Shown piece after piece: positions 6,646 through 13,564 of a stretch of 31,386 bases of DNA. Both the position numbers and the translations under genes were made by a program. Source of the stretch: an uncultured Lachnospiraceae bacterium (GTDB taxonomy: Bacteria > Bacillota > Clostridia > Lachnospirales > Lachnospiraceae). The number at the start of each line of letters is the position of its first letter. Position 1 is the stretch's first letter. The notes below the pieces were generated by a model. That model worked only from the letters and a program-made list of their open reading frames with translations. It did no database searches and had not been told where the DNA came from. The stretch spans positions 1 to 31,386 of the forward strand of contig CAJTOL010000035.1 in the NCBI GenBank assembly GCA_910577645.1, written 5' to 3'.

Positions 6646-8304
6646 ATGTACCGAATCGTATTGATTGATGATGAACCTTTAATTTTGGCCGGTATCGCTT
6701 CCCTGATTAACTGGGAGGATTACGGCTGCTCTATTATCGGCAAAGCCACCGTTGCCACCGAGGCCCGGCAGATGATTTTAAATCTGCAGCCGGATATTGT
6801 CATTACGGATATTCGTATGCCTGTTCTGGACGGTCTCCAGCTGGTGGAGTCCTGCAAAAAGGAGGGGGCTGTTTTTGCTTTTATTGTGCTCACCAATCTG
6901 GAGGAATTCAGCCTGGCCAGAAAAGCCTTGTCCCTTGGAGCCGTAGATTATCTGGTAAAACTGGACTTAAAGCCGGAAAGCCTGGCCGCATCCCTGGAAA
7001 AGGCCAAAAAGCAAAGCAGCCTTTTATTGAAAAACCACTCTCCGGCAGGATCCGCTCCATCATCCCCTGGCTCTGAACCTTTTGCCTCTCACCAGAAAGT
7101 CCGCAAATATCTCAGCCAAACCCTTCTTGCAAAAGCGGATCCAACCGAAATGGGGGGGGCGCTTCCTGCAGCCGGGTGGGAACGTCCTTTCCTGCTGCTG
7201 TTTTCCCTGCGTCCCAATCATATTCAGTTTCAGGCGGAGGAAGACATCTATGATTTCCGGCTGATTACCAATCAGCTTTTTGACATTATAGAAAAGATTG
7301 CAGAACGGTATTTTTCTTCTGCCATGCTTTTTGAGTATGACAGAAAGAACACCTATTTTTTGGCAGGCAGCTTAATGAAAGAGGACAATCTGGAAACAGC
7401 CCTTACCGGATTCTGCGGGCGGGTTACCACGGCTCTCACCACCTATTTTGAACTGAATGCCGTATACGGCGCCAGCACGGTAAAGGAATCTTTGGAGGAC
7501 ATGCCTCAGGCCCTGGATGAGGCGCTCACCTCCCTGGATTACTATTATTACAACTCCTCAAGCCCTCTGGTCTTTTATAGTAACCAGAACATCCATCACA
7601 GCCTGGCTAAGAATTTTAATATCAATATTTTCAAAAAGGATCTGTCTGCCTCTATCCAGCAAAATGACAGCGGACGGCTCAGAGAAGTTTTCCGGCAAAT
7701 CCTGGAGCTGTTTGCCTCCTGTAAGCCCGGCAAGGAGCAGGCCACCAGCGCCTGCATCAATATTTACACCTATCTGTACTCCTTTTTTGAAGGGGATCAG
7801 GAGGACTTTCAGGAGATTTTTCCCTACACCATTAATATTGCAGAACAGCTGGGACACTTTAACAGCCTTTCAGATATCCTGATATGGCTGGAAAGCTTCT
7901 GTGATAAGCTGTGCACCCTTTTATCGGAGCGCAAATCCGTCCGCTCTGATACTCTCATAGAGCAGGCTAAGGCTTATATAGAGGAACATTTATCGGAAAA
8001 GCTGGCCCTGGCCGATGTGGCCGAATATTTAAGCATCAGCTCCGGCCATTTAAGCAATACCTTTAAAAAATTTACCGGCGTTACCATCTCTGACTACATT
8101 GCCACAATGAAAATCGACAGAGCCAAGGAACTGATCCACACCCACAAATATCTTATGTATGAGATTTCTGATATGTTAGGATTTGAGAATCCCTATTATT
8201 TTAGTAAGGTCTTTAAAAAGGTGACAGGGATTTCTCCCCGGGAATACGAGAATATGAATCGGCTTTCTTCCCCTCAGCAGGCAGCAGGGGATGCTGCAAA
8301 ATGA
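6646..8304 (+). CDS. YesN-like response regulator, AraC-type DNA-binding domain
   Basis: The product is 552 aa. A receiver domain (1-120) has the acidic pair Asp8/Asp9, phospho-acceptor Asp55 (VITDIRMPVLDG) and conserved lysine in YLVKLDL. A long middle region of unclear fold follows, and a C-terminal AraC/XylS double helix-turn-helix (about 455-550: LALADVAEYLSISSGHLSNT, then AKELIHTHKYLMYEISDMLG and FENPYYFSKVFKKVTGISPREY). The start at 6646 is chosen over longer frames because ACAGGAGA sits 7-8 bases before it and the receiver begins there. It is the partner of the kinase upstream and should activate target operons, probably carbohydrate genes not in this window. The last codons (Gly-Asp-Ala-Ala-Lys-stop) are encoded by a copy of a dispersed hairpin repeat. 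Confidence 0.93.
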   Translation: MYRIVLIDDEPLILAGIASLINWEDYGCSIIGKATVATEARQMILNLQPDIVITDIRMPVLDGLQLVESCKKEGAVFAFIVLTNLEEFSLARKALSLGAVDYLVKLDLKPESLAASLEKAKKQSSLLLKNHSPAGSAPSSPGSEPFASHQKVRKYLSQTLLAKADPTEMGGALPAAGWERPFLLLFSLRPNHIQFQAEEDIYDFRLITNQLFDIIEKIAERYFSSAMLFEYDRKNTYFLAGSLMKEDNLETALTGFCGRVTTALTTYFELNAVYGASTVKESLEDMPQALDEALTSLDYYYYNSSSPLVFYSNQNIHHSLAKNFNINIFKKDLSASIQQNDSGRLREVFRQILELFASCKPGKEQATSACINIYTYLYSFFEGDQEDFQEIFPYTINIAEQLGHFNSLSDILIWLESFCDKLCTLLSERKSVRSDTLIEQAKAYIEEHLSEKLALADVAEYLSISSGHLSNTFKKFTGVTISDYIATMKIDRAKELIHTHKYLMYEISDMLGFENPYYFSKVFKKVTGISPREYENMNRLSSPQQAAGDAAK

Positions 8305-8306
8305 AA

Positions 8307-8376
8307 GAAGGGACTTTCTATTCGCATATGTCCGCCAGAATTGGCGGGCAGCACGAATAGAAAGTCCCTTCCTTTT
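8307..8376. terminator. bidirectional terminator-like hairpin between convergent genes
   Basis: Perfect 18-base arms (GAAGGGACTTTCTATTCG at 8307-8324; its complement at 8354-8371) enclose a 29-base loop that contains a second hairpin, CCGCCA/TGGCGG (8332-8337, 8342-8347). CCTTTT follows on the + strand, and a T-rich stretch on the - strand. It separates the response regulator from the convergent ABC permease and belongs to the dispersed GATGCTGCAAAATGAAA family (copy from 8290). Confidence 0.75.
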
Positions 8377-8409
8377 ACAACACCTTCTAATCTCTATTAA
8401 AAATAAAAA

Positions 8410-10665
8410 CTATTTCGTCTCATCCGTTTTGTCCTGGAACTCTGCTTCAATCTCCCGAAGCTTTTGATCCAAGTCTGCCTCTACCATAGCCGGAACTTTG
8501 TCTTGCATAAAGTAACCGCCAACGGAAAATTTCATTTTGTTTCCGCTTCCCACATTTACAGTTACCGAAATATCATCTGCCGTGCTGTAGGCGTTCATCC
8601 CGTAGTATTCGTCTATCGTCATGGCCTTTAAAATCTCCTGTATCTCTTCCGGATCTGTATAGGTTACCTCATAGAACCTTCCCTCTCTTTCCTGGTAACC
8701 CCGATCTCCTTCCTTCATCCCCCTCTCTGTCACAACGCTGGAGATATCTGCATGATCCCATATCTTTCTTGGATCGATCTCCTCTTTTTCCAGCAGGGCA
8801 AGGGTTCTGTCAAAGCAAGGATAGATTGGGTAAAAGGTCATGGTTCCATCCCACTGAATTACATTATCATATTCATTTTTCCTGTACTCCAGCAGCTCCG
8901 CCTCAGGGGCATTTAAGAAACGGAGTTCTCCAATGGGATTTTCCGTCTGCCTCTGATACAGATCCATTTCTCTAAAGTCCTGCTGGTAGGATAAAAGGAG
9001 CTGCTCTATGGTTTCCTGGTCAGAGAATTCCGCTGATTCCAGCAGATTTCCGCTTCCTTCTACCCGATACTGTACCAACATGGTATCTTCTGCCGTCCGT
9101 TGAAATACAGGGTACTTAATATCCTGGTAAGCCGGATCCATTGAGATGGTATTGGCGGCATCAAACCCTAATGTCAAGGGCAGATAATACTTTCTCTGAA
9201 CCTTACGGCCGTTTTTCAGAGTATACTGAATGTGAACCCATGTCCAATAGCCTTCCTCATCATATTTCTCCAGAAGCTCTCTGTCAGCCCTTTCCATGAG
9301 AGCCTTCTCTACTCCTATTTTCGCAATCTCTAAAACCGGAGCCGTATTCGTCAACGCCATGTTGTTAAAAATATACTCTGTGGAAGAGGTTTTCGTCACC
9401 TCAGGCCTCAGCCCTTCTCCTCTGCTTTCCACCTGGGAGTAAATAACCCAGCCGTCTTTTCCCAAATCAACGGCCACTTCCGCCACCTGGCTTTCCTCAG
9501 GCAGGTAAGCATCATATCCCAGCCAGTCATTTTTAAAGCAGAACAGGATAGCCAGACCGGCAATCATACAGCCTGCAAGCTGGAACTTGTGAGCCAGCAG
9601 TTTACGGAAATCAAAGTGATAGATAATCTCCACAATACAATGACAAATCAGGATTCCCACAATGGTTCCGAAAACTGCCCATCCGGTTGTGGAATGAAGG
9701 AGCCAGAAGAACATCCCCCCTGACATCCCCATTACCATAGCCAGGCCAATGCGGATTACCGGCTTGCTGGCTGAAAAGGCCATAGCCTTTCCGGCAGCTT
9801 CTGAGGGACGCTTTTTATAGAGCAGGATATTTGCAAGAATCAAAGCTATCAGCGCTATCCCGCTTTCTGCAATCAGGCTCCCAATGCTTCCTCCATATCC
9901 CAGTTCTTCCCATATACCTGCCCCGGAAAAAGCAATGACATAGCTTGTAATGGGGGAAATTTTGACCATCCGGAACAAAAAACTGTCCTGGAAAATATCC
10001 ACATAAGTAACAAACCAGGTGCTGTAATAGGCGACGATAATGGCGGCCAGCATTGGAAAATAAAAGAAGAACACGCTGCTCCCCAGAATCCCCACAACCA
10101 GATTGCCAGTCATAATCATGGCCAATACCACAGTACTGTACACCAAAGTAAAATAAAACAGATGGAACAGCCAGCCCAATACCGCTGTTTTTAAAAGGCT
10201 GCCTATAGGAGTTCCGTAAGCAGCCGCCACCGTCAGCGAAAGGATCAGGCATAAACCATAGATCAATCCGGGAATCAGAATTCCCATGACATAAGATACT
10301 CCAAACAGTGTCTCCCTTTTCAGTGGAAGACTGTGGTAAAAATCTACTTTCCTTTTATTGTGGAGGTAGGAAAAGCTGGATACTCCGCACACCACAGCCG
10401 CCATAATCATGAGAAACACGGTAAAGCCGTTGCCATGGGAAGACACCAGACTCTCGGCGGCCTCCAGCAGAGCCTGAGACTTTAGTTTCATCAAAGTCTC
10501 CCCATACCGCAGGGCCCGCTGATACTGCTCTTCTACATTGCTCAGCCTAAGAGCCATTCCCACCGGGAATGCAAAGAAAAAAATGAGGATCGAAAGAGCC
10601 GCAAGCCAGACCCGCCGTTTTAAGTCTTCTTTTGCCAGTTTAAAGAATAAGTTTCTTGATGTCAT
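8410..10665 (-). CDS. ABC transporter permease (ABC-2-like) with large extracytoplasmic domain
   Basis: The product is 751 aa. Its first half has about six to eight hydrophobic segments (for example RVWLAALSILIFFFAFPVG near the N-terminus, then FTVFLMIMAAVVCGVSSFSY and AVLGWLFHLFYFTLVYSTVV), and the motif VDFYHSLPLKRETLF typical of ABC-2-type permeases of YtrC/YtrD-like systems. After the last membrane segment (FQLAGCMIAGLAILFCF) comes a soluble domain of about 340 residues, probably outside the cell. Start choice: GGAGG lies 9 bases before ATG 10665 (MTSRNLFF). A longer frame to 10740 would run deep into the ATPase gene. It overlaps the ATPase gene by 26 bases, indicating one operon. Such systems often respond to cell-envelope stress or antibiotics; the substrate is unknown. 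Confidence 0.88.
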   Translation of the reverse strand: MTSRNLFFKLAKEDLKRRVWLAALSILIFFFAFPVGMALRLSNVEEQYQRALRYGETLMKLKSQALLEAAESLVSSHGNGFTVFLMIMAAVVCGVSSFSYLHNKRKVDFYHSLPLKRETLFGVSYVMGILIPGLIYGLCLILSLTVAAAYGTPIGSLLKTAVLGWLFHLFYFTLVYSTVVLAMIMTGNLVVGILGSSVFFFYFPMLAAIIVAYYSTWFVTYVDIFQDSFLFRMVKISPITSYVIAFSGAGIWEELGYGGSIGSLIAESGIALIALILANILLYKKRPSEAAGKAMAFSASKPVIRIGLAMVMGMSGGMFFWLLHSTTGWAVFGTIVGILICHCIVEIIYHFDFRKLLAHKFQLAGCMIAGLAILFCFKNDWLGYDAYLPEESQVAEVAVDLGKDGWVIYSQVESRGEGLRPEVTKTSSTEYIFNNMALTNTAPVLEIAKIGVEKALMERADRELLEKYDEEGYWTWVHIQYTLKNGRKVQRKYYLPLTLGFDAANTISMDPAYQDIKYPVFQRTAEDTMLVQYRVEGSGNLLESAEFSDQETIEQLLLSYQQDFREMDLYQRQTENPIGELRFLNAPEAELLEYRKNEYDNVIQWDGTMTFYPIYPCFDRTLALLEKEEIDPRKIWDHADISSVVTERGMKEGDRGYQEREGRFYEVTYTDPEEIQEILKAMTIDEYYGMNAYSTADDISVTVNVGSGNKMKFSVGGYFMQDKVPAMVEADLDQKLREIEAEFQDKTDETK

Positions 10666-11539
10666 AACCTGCCACCTCCGTTTCGCTGATAAAGATTTCC
10701 TCCAGGGATAAGGGCAGCAGCTCAAAGAAAACCGGCTCATAGCCTGTCATCTTTTCCTCAATGTCCTCTCTGTTTCCCCGAACTGTCAAAGTAAATAAAC
10801 TTCCTCTTTGCTCCGTCTTCACAATTTCCAGCCCTTTCAGCTCCTCCGGCCCCGTTCCCTGCTTTAATACGCACTGAAGCTTATGAATGTTTAGCTTCAT
10901 ATCGTCTAAGTCCCGGGACAAAAGGATTCCTCCTTTGTGAAGGAGTCCTACATGGTCGCAGATATCCTCCAGCTCCCGCAGGTTGTGGGATGCAATAATA
11001 GGAGTTAAGTTCCGTTCCTCCATATCATTGGCAAAAATACTCTTTACTGTCTGGCGCATAACCGGATCCAGGCCGTCAAATGTCTCGTCACAGAACAGAT
11101 AGTCTGTGTTGGAGCACACCCCGCAGATAACGGAAACCTGCTTTTTCATTCCTTTGGAAAAGGTACTGATTTTACGCTTTTCGTTAAGCTCAAAATTCTT
11201 CATCAGCTTGTGAAAGCGATCTTTATCAAACTTCTCATATACAATACTGTAATAATCCATCATCTCCGCCGGGGTGGCATTGCTGAAAAAATGCTGCTCA
11301 TCAGAGATATAGAAAAATCTGGCCTTTGCCCTGATATTTTCAAATACTTCTTCCCCGTCAATGGAAATATTTCCTTCATCCGGCTTTAATACGCCGCTGG
11401 CCATACGCAGGAAAGTACTTTTTCCTGCTCCGTTGGTTCCGATAAGGCCAAATACGCTGCCGTCACGGATGGTAGCGTTTATGTGATCCACCGCCACAAT
11501 ATCTTCAAAGCGCTTTGTCACGTTTACCGCTTCAATCAT
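10640..11539 (-). CDS. ABC transporter ATP-binding protein
   Basis: The product is 299 aa. It carries the Walker A loop GTNGAGKST, a Q-loop region (FFYISDEQ), the signature FSKGMKKQ in place of LSGGQ, Walker B YLFCDETFDGLD and the H-loop IIASHNLREL. A C-terminal extension of about 90 residues follows the nucleotide-binding domain. The degenerate signature FSKGM is usual in the YtrB/ABC-2 export class. Two ATGs are possible: 11545 overlaps the regulator's stop but sits only two bases from AGGAGG, while 11539 (MIEAVNV) has normal 8-base spacing and is preferred. The gene is between the GntR regulator and the permease in one operon and should power that permease. Confidence 0.93.
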   Translation of the reverse strand: MIEAVNVTKRFEDIVAVDHINATIRDGSVFGLIGTNGAGKSTFLRMASGVLKPDEGNISIDGEEVFENIRAKARFFYISDEQHFFSNATPAEMMDYYSIVYEKFDKDRFHKLMKNFELNEKRKISTFSKGMKKQVSVICGVCSNTDYLFCDETFDGLDPVMRQTVKSIFANDMEERNLTPIIASHNLRELEDICDHVGLLHKGGILLSRDLDDMKLNIHKLQCVLKQGTGPEELKGLEIVKTEQRGSLFTLTVRGNREDIEEKMTGYEPVFFELLPLSLEEIFISETEVAGYDIKKLIL

Positions 11540-11541
11540 GC

Positions 11542-11988
11542 TCATTCCCTCCTGTCATTTTCACAATCCCGGGCAGCGTCTTCCAGGCCTTTCCCTATTT
11601 CCTCCTGGCCTTCCCGGCAGCCTCCGTCTGCCGCTCCCTCAAGGACTGCCTTTACAATCTCATCTCTGGCCATCCCCATTCTGGCCGCCTCTCTGGCGGC
11701 TTCCCTCAAGTGATCCCTGGCCTCCTGAAGCCGGAACTGCCGCAGCTTTGATGTATCTGTCACAAAACTGCCTTTCCCCTTCACTGAGTAGATATATCCC
11801 TGGCGCTCCAGCTCTGCGTAAGCTCTCTGGATGGTATTGGGATTAATGGACAATGCCACCGCCATAGCCCGCACGGACGGAAGCTGGCTGTTTTCCTCCA
11901 GAACCCCCAGCATCATCATAGAAGCCAGTTTTTCTGTTACCTGCTCATAGATGGGACGCCGATCCTTATAGTCTAGCTCAATCAGCAT
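11542..11988 (-). CDS. GntR-family regulator, YtrA subfamily
   Basis: The product is 148 aa. The winged helix occupies residues 1-75, with the GntR opening YKDRRPIYEQVTEKLASMM, LPSVRAMAVALSINPNTIQRAY as the recognition helix, and the wing GYIYSVKGKGSFV. The short C-terminal part is helical and lacks a large effector domain, which defines the YtrA group. It is the first gene of a regulator-ATPase-permease operon, exactly the context of YtrA members, and should repress its own operon. A 23-base palindrome (12053-12075) upstream is a good operator candidate. AAAGGAGG precedes the ATG. Confidence 0.93.
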   Translation of the reverse strand: MLIELDYKDRRPIYEQVTEKLASMMMLGVLEENSQLPSVRAMAVALSINPNTIQRAYAELERQGYIYSVKGKGSFVTDTSKLRQFRLQEARDHLREAAREAARMGMARDEIVKAVLEGAADGGCREGQEEIGKGLEDAARDCENDRRE

Positions 11989-12052
11989 CAGATGCCTCCT
12001 TTCCAGTTTTCCGTTTTAAAGCCTATTCTTTTGGCTGTACTCTTCGTACTAA

Positions 12053-12077
12053 CTGTGTTATTTATATTAATACAGTA
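12053..12077 (-). promoter_or_regulatory. GntR/YtrA-type operator overlapping the operon promoter
   Basis: The imperfect palindrome has half-sites CTGTGTTA (12053-12060) and TTAATACAG (12067-12075). It lies about 65 bases before the regulator's start. On the - strand a possible promoter, TTTACA and TACTGT (12072-12077) spaced by 17, places the -10 box inside the operator. GTAC/TAC flanks extend the symmetry. Confidence 0.55.
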
Positions 12078-12132
12078 CCACGAATAAGCGATTGTGTAAA
12101 CCGAAGATTTCTTACAATTTTTTAAAGAAAAA

Positions 12133-12194
12133 AAGAGAGGTGCTGCAAAATGAAACAGAAAGTCCCTTGGTTTCATTTTGCAGCATCTCTCTTT
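12133..12194 (-). terminator. strong intrinsic terminator of the solute-binding protein gene
   Basis: Arms of 24 bases (12133-12156 and 12171-12194, one mismatch) contain the core TGCTGCAAAATGAAAC and enclose the loop AGAAAGTCCCTT. Read on the - strand the stem is followed by seven Ts. It closes the kinase/binding-protein operon. The loop's AAGTCCCTT and the arm core are shared with the hairpin at 8290-8371. Confidence 0.9.
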
Positions 12195-12203
12195 TGGGGG
12201 GCT

Positions 12204-13532
12204 TTACTTTTTCAGGGATTCCTCCTGGAGTCTGTCAATCTCCCTCATACACTCCTCTACGGTAGAGCCATTTAACAATTCCCGCACAACAAGGCAGATA
12301 TTTCCCCACTGCTCCATTTTCATTCCCGCATTGGCCCCAAGAACATACACATTTTCCTCTATTCGGTCATTCAGAGGCTTTAATGCCGGAATACAATCCA
12401 CTCCTATATTTTTAGACGGGGAGATTACCTTGTTAGTTTCCGTATATATCTGAAGCGCTTCGTCAGAAAGGATTACTTCTAAAATATCTTTGGCATCTTC
12501 CCTATGTTCCGCGTCTATACCGATACCATATCCTGTCATCGAAACCACCGGCATTTGGCCACGGCTGCTTGGAAAGCCAATAACCAGCATATTAAAATCT
12601 GTATTTCCATATGCAGTGTCTGTATTTGCCGCTCCCCAGTATGCCATAACAATAGGGGTTTTCTGAGCCAGAAAATCCTCCCGCTCTCCTTCAAGAGCCT
12701 CGCTTACGTAAGCCTTCTTTGCATCAATGTAACCGGAATCTATCATCTCCTGAAGAAACTCAAAACCGGGACGCAGATAACCGCTGTATTTCCTTTTCCC
12801 GCTGTTCAGCGCTTCAATTTCAGCTTCCGTGTTTCCCCCGTTATACAGATCCGCATAAGCTTGTGCAAAGACAAAGGATTCCAGCCACCAACGGTTTGCC
12901 CCCACCGGCGTTTCGATACCATTTTCCTTAAATACTTTACAGCATTTCAAAAAATCCTCCGGTGTTTCCGGCAATTCCAGATTGTATTCATCAAACATAT
13001 CTTTATTGATAAACAAGCCGTAGGCTACCACTTCCTGTGGAATAGCTACCAGCTTTCCATTTACTGTATTAGCCGTTTTTACTACATCCCGCAGATTCTT
13101 TACACATTCCAGATCCGACAAATCCATAAGCTCTCCCTCTTCTCCCAGAATCTGGATAGTATCCGGATTCAGCAGATAGAGGTCATCCATATTGTTACGC
13201 ACTCTGGCAAGAGCCACATCATCATAGCTCTTGTCTTGATAGTCTTCTGCCGTATAAGTAATATACTGTACCGTCACCCCCAGCTTTTCCTCCGCCATCC
13301 GAAGAGTTTTTTCTGAAGCGCTTCTTGCTACATTCTCCGCATTCGGATCTACTTTTTCCATAGGACTGTACATATTTACGATCCTGTCGTTCTCCTCTTT
13401 GGATATCGCCAGATTCACATCCGACTTCCCACTGCCTTTGCAGGCTGTCATCATAAAGAGCATTGCTGCTGTCAGACATACTCCCATTATTCTTTTCCAA
13501 GAGAACTTCTTACCCTTTGCCATATATTTCAT
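12204..13532 (-). CDS. extracellular solute-binding lipoprotein
   Basis: The product is 442 aa. The signal peptide (KRIMGVCLTAAMLFMMTAC) ends in a lipobox with Cys31 as lipid anchor. The rest has the layout of carbohydrate-type solute-binding proteins (SBP family 1/8): ADLYNGG, the hinge-region sequence TPIVMAYWGAANTDTAYG, SMTGYGIGIDAEHREDAKDIL and the C-terminal LRELLNG-type helices. The start at 13532 follows AAGGGGG by six bases. It lies 32 bases after the hybrid histidine kinase and ends at a strong terminator, and no permease or ATPase gene is linked. The context suggests it feeds a ligand signal to the kinase, or serves a transporter elsewhere in the genome. Confidence 0.9.
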   Translation of the reverse strand: MKYMAKGKKFSWKRIMGVCLTAAMLFMMTACKGSGKSDVNLAISKEENDRIVNMYSPMEKVDPNAENVARSASEKTLRMAEEKLGVTVQYITYTAEDYQDKSYDDVALARVRNNMDDLYLLNPDTIQILGEEGELMDLSDLECVKNLRDVVKTANTVNGKLVAIPQEVVAYGLFINKDMFDEYNLELPETPEDFLKCCKVFKENGIETPVGANRWWLESFVFAQAYADLYNGGNTEAEIEALNSGKRKYSGYLRPGFEFLQEMIDSGYIDAKKAYVSEALEGEREDFLAQKTPIVMAYWGAANTDTAYGNTDFNMLVIGFPSSRGQMPVVSMTGYGIGIDAEHREDAKDILEVILSDEALQIYTETNKVISPSKNIGVDCIPALKPLNDRIEENVYVLGANAGMKMEQWGNICLVVRELLNGSTVEECMREIDRLQEESLKK

Positions 13533-13564
13533 TTTGCGCCCCCCTTCTCCTCATTTATTTCCTA

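Noticed and set aside
10666..10740. N-terminal extension of the ABC permease
   Set aside because: Overlaps the ATPase C-terminus; GGAGG and good spacing support ATG 10665.
12504..13316. 270-aa frame opposite the solute-binding protein
   Set aside because: A shadow of the real gene on the other strand, rich in His, Ile, Cys and Ser runs, with no ribosome site.
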